A stretch of DNA of 64,000 nucleotides, from IMG/VR virus record IMGVR_UViG_3300032235_000623, positions 1-64,000 of that record, one strand, 5' to 3'. Each line of letters begins with the position of its first letter. The first letter of the stretch is position 1. The notes under the pieces are model-generated. The model saw nothing but the letters and a program-made list of their open reading frames with translations, did not search any database and had not been told where the DNA came from. A program made the position numbers and the translations under genes. The DNA is from a virus. This document shows positions 35,319 to 42,176 of this stretch, piece by piece.

Positions 35319-36757
35319 TGATTATTTTAGGCATTAATGAAACATCACACGATGCATCAATATCCTTGATAAAGGATGGTGAGATACTATTTGCTGGACA
35401 TGCTGAAAGATACAGTAAAAAAAAGAATGACTGGTATAACAATAATGAAATTTATCTTGATATGCTTAATTATGGAACACCAACCCATATAGCATACTAT
35501 GAGCATCCAAGATTAAAACAATCAAGAATTATGTTGAGAGGCGGTGCTTCAGACTGGAAGCCAAGCATACCATTTGATCTACCAGTTAAATACTTTAGTC
35601 ACCACTATTCTCATGCATGTGCTGGATATTATACAAGTAAATTTAAAGATGCAGTAATTGTTGTTCTTGATGCAATAGGTGAATGGAATACATCAACAAT
35701 ATGGGTAGGCGAAGGCGAAGAAGTTAAATCGGTAAAGAAATTTAATTATCCAACAAGTTTTGGTTTATTCTATTCTGCATTTACTAAGCTACTTGGCTTA
35801 AAGCCAAATGAAGAAGAATATATAATGATGGGGATGGCTGGGTACGGTGATCCAGACAGATACTTTGATAAAGTTAATTCTTATTTTCCATCAATTAGAA
35901 AACAAAAATATAATTTTCATAAAGGAATAAATGACTGGGATATTGAGATAACAGATCAAAATAAATTTGATATTGCAGCAGCAGTACAAAAAGTATATGA
36001 GCATAGACTTTTAGAATTTATGGAGTATGCAAAGATACTTACGGGGAAAACAAATCTTGTATTTATGGGTGGATGTGCATTAAATTGTTCTGCTAACACC
36101 AAACTATGGGATTTGTTTAATAATATTTGGATTATGCCAAATCCAGGAGATGCGGGTAGCTCATTGGGTGCAGCAGCAGCCTTATACGGCTCTCATTTAA
36201 ATTGGGAAGGCCCATATCTAGGCACTAATTTGCAAAGTAATTGGCCTAGACACGAAATACTAAAAGAGCTAAAAGAAAATAAAATTGTAGCGGTTGCGTC
36301 TGGAAGGGCAGAGTACGGTCCAAGAGCACTTGGTAATAGAAGTATATTGGCAGATCCAAGAGATCCTAATATTAAAGATAAGGTAAATCAAATTAAACAA
36401 AGAGAAAAGTTTAGGCCATTTGCCCCAGTTGTTTTAGAGCATTTTGCAAATGAATGGTTTGACATGCCAACAAGATCAACACCATATATGCAATATGCAG
36501 TTAGGTGCAAATATCCAGAAAAAATACCTTCTGTCGTACATGTCGACGGAACTTCAAGAGTCCAGACTGTAAATGAATATGACCACCCAGAACTACACAT
36601 GCTTCTCAGGCAGTGGTATTGGGAAACAGGCGTACCTATTTTATTAAATACTAGCTTAAATATTAAGGGTCAGCCACTCCTTAATGATCAAAATGATATA
36701 ATTGAGTGGCAAAATAGATATAACACTAAAATATACGGAGGAAATAATGTTTTATGA
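35318..36757 (+). CDS. NodU/CmcH-type O-carbamoyltransferase
   Basis: This 479-residue protein opens with the Kae1-like ATP-binding domain GINETSHDASISLIKDG and carries GHAERYSK. Later come GGCALNCSAN near 250 and the C-terminal carbamoyltransferase block RAEYGPRALGNRSILADPR near 330. The enzyme makes carbamoyl-adenylate from carbamoyl phosphate and ATP and transfers the carbamoyl group to a hydroxyl on sugars or antibiotics. Related viral enzymes are known to act on 5-hydroxymethylcytosine. It is somewhat shorter than typical members. Substrate here is unknown; the neighbouring oxygenase could supply a hydroxyl. Confidence 0.88.
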   Translation: MIILGINETSHDASISLIKDGEILFAGHAERYSKKKNDWYNNNEIYLDMLNYGTPTHIAYYEHPRLKQSRIMLRGGASDWKPSIPFDLPVKYFSHHYSHACAGYYTSKFKDAVIVVLDAIGEWNTSTIWVGEGEEVKSVKKFNYPTSFGLFYSAFTKLLGLKPNEEEYIMMGMAGYGDPDRYFDKVNSYFPSIRKQKYNFHKGINDWDIEITDQNKFDIAAAVQKVYEHRLLEFMEYAKILTGKTNLVFMGGCALNCSANTKLWDLFNNIWIMPNPGDAGSSLGAAAALYGSHLNWEGPYLGTNLQSNWPRHEILKELKENKIVAVASGRAEYGPRALGNRSILADPRDPNIKDKVNQIKQREKFRPFAPVVLEHFANEWFDMPTRSTPYMQYAVRCKYPEKIPSVVHVDGTSRVQTVNEYDHPELHMLLRQWYWETGVPILLNTSLNIKGQPLLNDQNDIIEWQNRYNTKIYGGNNVL

Positions 36758-37529
36758 CAACCCAAATGTAGAAAAAGTTGGACACAAAGTTTATGTATAC
36801 AGGAATTTTGTTTCTCCAGAAAAAATGGCAGAGATAAATAAAATTTTAAAAGACATAAATGTTGATGATTTAAGAGTAGATACTTCAGATCACACGATAG
36901 ACTGGTATTACGATAAGTTTACTCAGCCTATTCCAGCTTTGTATGACGTATGGAAGGATTTAAATGATCTACTTCTTCCAGAATACTGTATTCACCCATG
37001 CCTTACCCTACTTAGTACTAAAGAGGGAGAAGAAATGTACGCTCACTCAGATAGTCCAGGAGAAGATATGGAAGACGAGCTTATTGCTTCAGATGTATGG
37101 AACACTTGTTGTGTTATCCACTACGGCGCTATAGTTTATTTTGGAGAATTTGAAGGCGGAGAGGTATACTATCCAAACTTAGATGCAGATGGTAACTTTG
37201 TAGGAAATGAAGAACCATTAAAGGCTGGCAATGAATTTAGAGTAAAGCCTAATGCTGGAGACTTGATAATTCATGGAGCTCATAGCGATACATATCATGG
37301 AGTTAAGAAGATAACATCTGGCGTAAGATATGCTTTCTCAAACTTTGTTTTACCAGTTGAAAAGAATCCAGGAACATTCCCAGTATGTGGTACTCCAGAA
37401 AATGAAGAAAGATGGAATAAGGGTCATGCAGAATGGCTAACACCAATTAATTTTAAATGGCAGCCTTCTGAAAAACTACAAAATGAAATAGACGCTGGAG
37501 TTACTGGCGTAAGATATAGAGATATGTAG
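36747..37529 (+). CDS. 2OG-Fe(II) oxygenase (prolyl-4-hydroxylase-like)
   Basis: This 260-residue dioxygenase has HSD near 98, the later HGV within DTYHGVKKITSGVRY (second His plus the Arg that binds 2-oxoglutarate), and jelly-roll strands between. It would hydroxylate a protein, sugar or small molecule using oxygen and 2-oxoglutarate. I chose ATG 36747 because GGAGGAAATA lies directly upstream. It overlaps the carbamoyltransferase end by 11 bases, suggesting sequential hydroxylation and carbamoylation. Confidence 0.82.
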   Translation: MFYDNPNVEKVGHKVYVYRNFVSPEKMAEINKILKDINVDDLRVDTSDHTIDWYYDKFTQPIPALYDVWKDLNDLLLPEYCIHPCLTLLSTKEGEEMYAHSDSPGEDMEDELIASDVWNTCCVIHYGAIVYFGEFEGGEVYYPNLDADGNFVGNEEPLKAGNEFRVKPNAGDLIIHGAHSDTYHGVKKITSGVRYAFSNFVLPVEKNPGTFPVCGTPENEERWNKGHAEWLTPINFKWQPSEKLQNEIDAGVTGVRYRDM

Positions 37530-37579
37530 TCTATACCTATAGACAAAATCAGCGACTAATAGTATTATTAGGTTACTAA

Positions 37580-37652
37580 GCCTTTGTAGCTCAGCGGACA
37601 GAGCAGTAGCCTTCTAAGCTATTGGTCGCTGGTTCGATTCCAGCCAAAGGCG
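37580..37652 (+). tRNA. tRNA-Arg(TCT)
   Basis: Acceptor GCCTTTG / CAAAGGC, anticodon loop CTTCTAA (TCT, reads AGA/AGG), T loop TTCGATT, discriminator G; CCA follows directly in the DNA (37653-37655). AGA is common in this phage, matching the AT-rich codon use. Confidence 0.9.
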
Positions 37653-37656
37653 CCAT

Positions 37657-37729
37657 TGGGGATTAGCTCAGCAGGCAGAGCGGGAAGCTGTTAACTTCTA
37701 GGTCGCTGGTTCGAATCCAGCATCCCCAG
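37657..37729 (+). tRNA. tRNA-Asn(GTT)
   Basis: Acceptor TGGGGAT / ATCCCCA, anticodon loop CTGTTAA (GTT), T loop TTCGAAT, discriminator G. Four bases separate it from the tRNA-Arg discriminator, so the two are on one transcript. Confidence 0.9.
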
Positions 37730-37741
37730 CAAAACATATTT

Positions 37742-37814
37742 GCCCCTATAGCTCAGTTGGTAGAGCAACAGACTTTTAATCTGTGGGTCGTAGGATCGAT
37801 GCCTACTGGGGGTA
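37742..37814 (+). tRNA. tRNA-Lys(TTT)
   Basis: Acceptor GCCCCTA / TGGGGGT, anticodon loop CTTTTAA (TTT). The T stem GTAGG / CCTAC encloses the loop ATCGATG, which has A where T54 is expected, so the T loop is atypical. AAA is a very frequent codon here. Confidence 0.85.
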
Positions 37815-37815
37815 C

Positions 37816-37943
37816 GATACTAAGGTTGCGTTGCAGGTATAGAGACTGACTCCCGACGGGGACAACTGGAGGTCAACGAGCTTATGTAAAGCCTCATGTA
37901 TCAGATTAATAAGTTAGTTTGCTCGTAGACTTATTAATCGCTT
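37816..37943 (+). ncRNA. Unexplained structured stretch between tRNA-Lys and tRNA-Trp
   Basis: GATAC (37816-37820) can pair with GTATC (37898-37902) around a smaller hairpin TCCC / GGGA (37851-37862). A second perfect ten-base inverted repeat, GATTAATAAG (37904-37913) / CTTATTAATC (37930-37939), stops four bases before tRNA-Trp. No tRNA, ORF or terminator fits. It may be a small RNA, a degenerate tRNA or a processing element. Confidence 0.4.
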
Positions 37944-38014
37944 AGGGTCTAAGTGTTACGGAAGCACTACCGTCTCCAAAGCGGTAAGCCTAGGTTCGAC
38001 TCCTAGAGACTCTG
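37944..38014 (+). tRNA. tRNA-Trp(CCA)
   Basis: Acceptor AGGGTCT / AGACTCT (one G-T pair), anticodon stem ACCGT / GCGGT around CTCCAAA (anticodon CCA), T stem CTAGG / CCTAG with loop TTCGACT, discriminator G. The D arm is somewhat irregular. CCA is not encoded. Confidence 0.85.
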
Positions 38015-38021
38015 CAGCAGA

Positions 38022-38130
38022 CCACACCTCTACACCTGCCGTCGGTTGCAGAAGTACGTGTGTGCAGTTCGGGCCTAGCTAGACGACTGCATTGTGTTGA
38101 GAACGCACAAGTACGAGCCTTACGGTGTGG
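38022..38130 (+). ncRNA. Candidate multibranched structured RNA
   Basis: Four consistent stems nest within 109 bases: CCACACC (38022-38028) / GGTGTGG (38124-38130), CTGC / GCAG (38036-38051), GTACGTG / CAC-GTAC (38054-38060 with 38106-38114) and TGCAGT / ACTGCA (38063-38068 with 38086-38091). It lies between tRNA-Trp and tRNA-Ser. It has no cloverleaf or anticodon and no good ORF. Confidence 0.45.
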
Positions 38131-38153
38131 CACTCTATAAACCGAGTTCTCAA

Positions 38154-38242
38154 GGAAGATTGGCTGAGTGGTCTAAAGCAATCGGTTGCTAACTGATCGT
38201 GGGAGTTAAATTTCACCATAGGTTCGAATCCTATATCTTCCG
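38154..38242 (+). tRNA. tRNA-Ser(GCT)
   Basis: Acceptor GGAAGAT / ATCTTCC, anticodon loop TTGCTAA (GCT), long variable arm typical of class II tRNAs, T loop TTCGAAT, discriminator G, CCA encoded at 38243-38245. Confidence 0.92.
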
Positions 38243-38246
38243 CCAA

Positions 38247-38319
38247 GCCCTTATAGCCCAGCGGTAGAGGCAGTGGACTTAAAATCCATACAGCGTTGGT
38301 TCGAATCCAACTAAGGGCA
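38247..38319 (+). tRNA. tRNA-Leu(TAA), class I shape
   Basis: Acceptor GCCCTTA / TAAGGGC, anticodon stem TGGA / TCCA around CTTAAAA (anticodon TAA, reads TTA/TTG), T loop TTCGAAT, discriminator A. The variable loop is only about five bases (73 bases in all). Leucine tRNAs normally have a long variable arm, so this is structurally odd and its charging enzyme should be tested. Confidence 0.8.
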
Positions 38320-38323
38320 CAAA

Positions 38324-38332
38324 TGGTATAAT
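38324..38332 (+). promoter_or_regulatory. Extended -10 promoter before hsp20
   Basis: TGGTATAAT (38324-38332). No good -35 is present. Transcription would start near 38339 with a leader of about 50 bases ending in AAAGGAGGAATAAA before ATG 38391. Confidence 0.6.
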
Positions 38333-38390
38333 TATTTAGGGTCGCCATAAGGGGCCTTAATTTAATTTATTCGCTTAAAGGAGGAATAAA

Positions 38391-38801
38391 ATGGTAACAC
38401 AGTTCGGTATGGATATTTTTAATGATCCATTTTTTATAGGGTTTGACAGATTAACAAATAGAATATCTGCAGCTCATTCAAGTTCAAATGGTTTTCCGCC
38501 ATATAATGTAAGAAAAGTAGATGAAGATACATTTATTGTAGAGTTAGCTGTTGCTGGCTATAATCGTGAATCCTTATCCGTAGTAGAAAATGACGGAACA
38601 TTAGAGATTAAGGGTGAAAAGCCAGAGGATGCAGAAACATATCTTCACAAAGGAATTGCTGGAAGAAAATTTACACGTACTTTTGCATTAAGTGAGTACA
38701 TGTATGTAGATTCAGCTGACCTAAATGATGGAATGCTTTATGTTGTTGTAAAGAGAGAAATTCCAGAAGAAAAAAAGCCAAAGACAATCACAATTAAATA
38801 G
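38391..38801 (+). CDS. Small heat shock protein (Hsp20/IbpA-like)
   Basis: This 136-residue protein has an alpha-crystallin domain (YNVRKVDEDTFIVELAVAGY near 38-57, then GTLEIKGEKPE and KFTRTFALSEY) and the C-terminal IEYKPKTITIK-like tail that swaps between subunits. It binds unfolding proteins. Phage Hsp20 may protect virion proteins or support infection under stress. A strong AAAGGAGG precedes the ATG. Confidence 0.88.
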   Translation: MVTQFGMDIFNDPFFIGFDRLTNRISAAHSSSNGFPPYNVRKVDEDTFIVELAVAGYNRESLSVVENDGTLEIKGEKPEDAETYLHKGIAGRKFTRTFALSEYMYVDSADLNDGMLYVVVKREIPEEKKPKTITIK

Positions 38802-38816
38802 ATCGCAAGAAGGTAA

Positions 38817-38920
38817 CCACTCCAAGCACTAGTGGCTTTAGGGACCGCCCTAAACAAAAGCATGATAGTGTTGGACGCTCCCACTTATGTTAATGTGGAC
38901 ATGCAGACCTGAGTAAGTCT
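38817..38920 (+). promoter_or_regulatory. Structured leader with tandem hairpins
   Basis: Successive stems: CCACT / AGTGG (38817-38821 with 38831-38835), TTTAGGG / CCCTAAA (38837-38854, perfect seven), GCATG / CATGC (38860-38864 with 38900-38904) enclosing CCAC / GTGG, and AGAC / GTCT (38905-38920). It lies between hsp20 and a small zinc-ribbon gene, has no run of T, and is neither a tRNA nor a terminator. Candidate cis-regulatory RNA or small RNA. Confidence 0.45.
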
Positions 38921-38951
38921 TTAAACTGCTCACTAAGATTAAGGAAAAGAT

Positions 38952-39128
38952 ATGCCAACGTATGAATACAATTGTGTTAATTGTAAAATTAATAAGGAAA
39001 TTCCAAAGTCATTTAACGATGCAGATAGTCCTGAGCTGTGCGAAAAGTGCGGTGAAGCAATGAATAAAGTTTATAGCACATTTGGTATACAGTTTAAGGG
39101 TGGAGGATTCTACTCCACTGGAGGGTAA
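38952..39128 (+). CDS. FmdB-family zinc ribbon protein
   Basis: This 58-residue protein opens MPTYEYNCVNC and continues with CEKCGEAM. This is the CxxC...CxxC ribbon of the FmdB/putative regulatory protein family, often one domain long. The C-terminus is Gly-rich (GIQFKGGGFYSTGG). Weak AAGGAAAAG before ATG. It may be regulated by the structured RNA ahead of it. Confidence 0.75.
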   Translation: MPTYEYNCVNCKINKEIPKSFNDADSPELCEKCGEAMNKVYSTFGIQFKGGGFYSTGG

Positions 39129-39141
39129 CTAACTTTTTCAA

Positions 39142-39150
39142 TGATATAAT
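39142..39150 (+). promoter_or_regulatory. Extended -10 promoter
   Basis: TGATATAAT (39142-39150). The transcript would begin near 39157, inside a hairpin CTTGTTAT (39154-39161) / ATAACAAG (39169-39176) that partly covers the AAGGAG ribosome site of the TTG start at 39186. Confidence 0.55.
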
Positions 39151-39185
39151 TAACTTGTTATAGATGTTATAACAAGGAGTTATAG

Positions 39186-41321
39186 TTGACTAGGACTAAG
39201 TTATGGAGATTATCATTAGCAGCCATTTTGGGGTTTGGCTGGCTATTTATGACACCTGCATACAGTGACGATCCTTTAACATTAGCCGCTAAAGAAATTG
39301 AATTATTAAATAGTGCAGTAGATAAATTAGACTATAAAGAAGGTCTAATTAATATGATTGATATCGCAGAAAATAAGTTCACATATGCCAAAAATCTACA
39401 GGATGTTAGAAATACAGCAATTGCAGACTATGAAGATGCAGTTGATGCAGAAGCCTCAGCATTAGAAGAATTAGAAATTGCTCAGTCAAATGTAGATGGA
39501 CAAACAGCAACAGTAGCCCTTGCACTTGATAATAGGGACAATGCTTTTCAAAATAAAAATAACGCACAAGATGCTCTCAATATAGCTAATATTAATCTAC
39601 AAACAGCACAATCTAATATGCAATCTGCAGGTGGATCAGGACTGCAATACACTGTATATAATCTTGCAAGAGTTTGGCCAAGCATAGCTGTGCCAGATTC
39701 CGTTATATGCTCTGGAACATGGAATTCAAACTCTATGCAACTTCCTGTTTGTGGCAATAGATATGAGAATATAGTAGTTAAGTTTACAGGACAAATAACA
39801 GTTCCAGATCATTGGACATCAACATATTTTGCAGGCTATACAGATGATGGGTTTAGAATGTACATTGATGGACAACTTGCAGTAAACAACTGGGTAGAGC
39901 AAGGTGTAAGGTGGAGCAACTATTCACCAGTTTATGATGTTACAACAGACAAGACATTTGATGTAGAAATTTGGTGGTACAACGGTGGAGGACCAGGATC
40001 TTATCACCTTGGTTGGGCTATTCCTGGAGGATGGACTGGAGCAGGATGCGACTATACTGGTGGTTGGGGAGTAGGATTTAGTTGTAATCTTGGAACATTC
40101 TCTTCTGGATCAGGACCAACACAGGCACAAATAGATGCTTATAACCAAGCACTTGAAACAAGAAATGCAGCACAACAAGATTATAATAATGCACTATCAG
40201 AATATAATGACAAACTAAATGTATACAACCAAGAGGTTGCAACACTAAACTCATTAAATCAAACATTAACTAATAAAGAATCTGAGTATGATAATGCAGT
40301 AAATGACACAGAGGATGCTTTGTCTGAAAAGAATAATGCTATAAATGATTTTAATAACGCTATAAATGATCTAAATAGCGCAATTGATGACGCATGGCGT
40401 TACTATGATGAGCAGTCAAAAAGAGAAATTCAGAGAGCAATCGCTCAAGCAGCTGCCAACGCTGCTGCAAACCAGCCAAAGCCAGAGCCATCCCCAAAAC
40501 CAACAATTGAACCAGAAAAGCCAAAGCCTTCTCCGCCACCAACAGATAAACCTGAGCCTAAGCCAAGCAATGCTACTGGAACAGAAGAACCAGGTCCAAA
40601 GCCAACACAGCCAGGACCTAAGCCAGAGCCAACACAGCCAGAAAAGCCTAAACCTGAACCAACAAAGACAAAAGAGCCTAAACCAACACCTGCTCCAAGT
40701 CCTGAACCAAAACCAGAACCTACTATTGAGCCAGAGCCTAAACCACTGCCAAGACCAGAATTTAAGCCAGCAGAAAATATTGATCCAGTTATCAAAGATG
40801 CAGAGCTAGCAGCACTTATTCCAGAAAAAGGAAGCGGAAGCACAGAGGATCTTTCTGGAGTTATTGCTAATCTAACTAGCAAAGATAATAAATTAGTTAA
40901 GCTTTCTCCAGAGCAAACAGCAGCAGTAAGTCAGACCCTCAAGGCTTTGACTCAAGAAGCAAAGAAAGAAATTGCTTCAGATCTTGGAATTTCATCATCA
41001 GAAGTTACAAAGGTTGCGGATGCAATGAAGTCGGATCCCAATATAGCATCAGCATTTGTTGAGTTCTCGGAAAGAGCAGAGCAGGCTGGAGACACATCTA
41101 TGCCATTTACCTTGGCAGATGCAACAACTGAAGTTGCAACAGAAGCATTTTTATCTGATCCAATAGGAGCAATTTCGGACATTAATTTTGAAAAATTACT
41201 TAGCCCATCAGAATGGGGTAAAGATATGACTGACGATCAGAGAGAAAAGGCACAAGAGGTAGTTGTGCCTGTAATTATTGCTGGAAATATTGTGGCAGCA
41301 GCCATGACAAGGAGGATATGA
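39186..41321 (+). CDS. Secreted PA14-domain surface protein with Pro-rich stalk
   Basis: This 711-residue protein begins at a TTG start with a Sec signal peptide (RLSLAAILGFGWLFMTPAYS). Coiled coils follow at about residues 35-145. A PA14/GLEYA-type carbohydrate-binding domain (about 150-310) contains FAGYTDDGFRMYIDG and DVEIWWYNGGGPGSYHLGW. A long Pro/Lys/Glu stalk (about 430-520) is next, and the C-terminus is hydrophobic (VVVPVIIAGNIVAAAMTRR). It may be a virion or host-surface component that binds glycans. It overlaps the holin-like gene and so may help lysis. Confidence 0.75.
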   Translation: MTRTKLWRLSLAAILGFGWLFMTPAYSDDPLTLAAKEIELLNSAVDKLDYKEGLINMIDIAENKFTYAKNLQDVRNTAIADYEDAVDAEASALEELEIAQSNVDGQTATVALALDNRDNAFQNKNNAQDALNIANINLQTAQSNMQSAGGSGLQYTVYNLARVWPSIAVPDSVICSGTWNSNSMQLPVCGNRYENIVVKFTGQITVPDHWTSTYFAGYTDDGFRMYIDGQLAVNNWVEQGVRWSNYSPVYDVTTDKTFDVEIWWYNGGGPGSYHLGWAIPGGWTGAGCDYTGGWGVGFSCNLGTFSSGSGPTQAQIDAYNQALETRNAAQQDYNNALSEYNDKLNVYNQEVATLNSLNQTLTNKESEYDNAVNDTEDALSEKNNAINDFNNAINDLNSAIDDAWRYYDEQSKREIQRAIAQAAANAAANQPKPEPSPKPTIEPEKPKPSPPPTDKPEPKPSNATGTEEPGPKPTQPGPKPEPTQPEKPKPEPTKTKEPKPTPAPSPEPKPEPTIEPEPKPLPRPEFKPAENIDPVIKDAELAALIPEKGSGSTEDLSGVIANLTSKDNKLVKLSPEQTAAVSQTLKALTQEAKKEIASDLGISSSEVTKVADAMKSDPNIASAFVEFSERAEQAGDTSMPFTLADATTEVATEAFLSDPIGAISDINFEKLLSPSEWGKDMTDDQREKAQEVVVPVIIAGNIVAAAMTRRI

Positions 41322-41515
41322 TGAAAATAATTAAAGGTTTATTTAATTGGATATTAGAAGCAGTTAAAGAAAGTATTGCCCAGGTATGGACCCTTCTTGG
41401 CTTCTTTATTGCTTGGCTAACACTGACTGGAACAGCCCAAGATGTTGTTGCGGTAGCTACTATTGCTGCCACTATTATATGGCTGGTAACTATCCCTCTT
41501 CGTAAAGACGAGTAA
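41318..41515 (+). CDS. Holin-like small membrane protein
   Basis: This 65-residue protein begins with a basic amphipathic helix. Two strongly hydrophobic stretches (VWTLLGFFIAWLTL, then TIAATIIWLVTIPL) are followed by a charged RKDE tail. It lies directly upstream of a lipoprotein, a membrane coiled-coil protein and an endolysin, the usual place of a holin that opens the membrane at lysis. Family motif not recognised. Confidence 0.65.
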   Translation: MMKIIKGLFNWILEAVKESIAQVWTLLGFFIAWLTLTGTAQDVVAVATIAATIIWLVTIPLRKDE

Positions 41516-41516
41516 A

Positions 41517-41525
41517 TGCTATAAT
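41517..41525 (+). promoter_or_regulatory. Extended -10 promoter, leaderless gene
   Basis: TGCTATAAT, six bases before ATG 41532. No good -35 is visible. Confidence 0.6.
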
Positions 41526-41531
41526 AGTGGT

Positions 41532-41735
41532 ATGAGGAAGCTAATTGCTATTGCCCTGTCTGGGCTATTAATGGTATCATTGAGTAGTTGTGGGGTACCA
41601 CAGGATAGATATCGTTATCCATGCCAAGATCCAGCTAATTGGAAAAAGGCAGAGTGTAATCCTCCAATATGTGAATCTTCTGGCACATGCACAAAAGATT
41701 TAGTTAAAGACTATGAGGTAGTTCAGAATGGCTAA
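41532..41735 (+). CDS. Small lipoprotein
   Basis: This 67-residue protein has a signal peptide ending in LSSC, a type II lipobox; Cys at about residue 20 would be lipidated and anchored outside the cell. Downstream it has further cysteines (YPCQDP, ECNPPICESSGTCTK). Because it lies in the lysis block it could act as a spanin-like or superinfection-exclusion factor, though neither is shown. Confidence 0.75.
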   Translation: MRKLIAIALSGLLMVSLSSCGVPQDRYRYPCQDPANWKKAECNPPICESSGTCTKDLVKDYEVVQNG

Positions 41736-42174
41736 AGTACGTAGAAATCCTGCAGAGCTGGATGCGTTACTAAAATTTATCCTAGGTATCACTTTAGGAA
41801 GCATTTTATTTTTTACAGCAGTAGGAATTTTGTATGGATTGCTATTTGTACAGCAACCACTAAACGGTCAATCCGAAAACGATAAAATGTTTTTTAATGT
41901 TCTTGGATCAGTTGCAACATTTATTACAGGAACACTAGCTGGACTATTAATAGGTCAGAGTGGTGCTAAGGATATCATGAAGGCACAACTTGATAATAAA
42001 GAAATGGATGCAAGAAATACTCAGGCTGACAAAAAGTTAGAATCAGAATTAGAGATTGCAGAAAAAAAAGTTGATGTTGAACTAGATGCAGTAAGAGCTC
42101 GTTTAGCTGCTAAGCCAGATGGAGCAATGCCAGCAGAACAAGCAGTCGACACAGATTGGGATAAGGAAGACTAA
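41728..42174 (+). CDS. Membrane protein with coiled coil
   Basis: This 148-residue protein has two transmembrane segments (FILGITLGSILFFTAVGILY and FNVLGSVATFITGTLAGLLIG), followed by a long charged coiled coil (KDIMKAQLDNKEMD through RARLAAKP). The topology suggests a cytoplasmic helical tail. A role in lysis or in the membrane is possible. Eight-base overlap with the lipoprotein gene. Confidence 0.65.
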   Translation: MAKVRRNPAELDALLKFILGITLGSILFFTAVGILYGLLFVQQPLNGQSENDKMFFNVLGSVATFITGTLAGLLIGQSGAKDIMKAQLDNKEMDARNTQADKKLESELEIAEKKVDVELDAVRARLAAKPDGAMPAEQAVDTDWDKED

Positions 42175-42176
42175 TA

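Noticed and set aside
38022-38130. A seventh tRNA in the cluster
   Set aside because: No cloverleaf, no anticodon loop and no T arm fit; the stems form a different multibranched fold.
38247-38319. Stop-codon suppressor reading of tRNA-Leu(TAA)
   Set aside because: Anticodon TAA reads TTA/TTG as Leu; stop codons would need TTA, CTA or TCA anticodons, and no gene here has in-frame stops.
40384-40809. Rightward Ser/Gln-rich ORF of 141 codons in another frame of the PA14 gene
   Set aside because: An out-of-frame reading of the same repetitive stalk; its Gln/Ser repeats mirror the CCA and GAG repeats of the real gene.
40445-40882. Leftward Gly/Ser-rich ORF of 145 codons
   Set aside because: It is the antisense shadow of the proline/lysine stalk of the PA14 protein; composition mirrors the sense strand.
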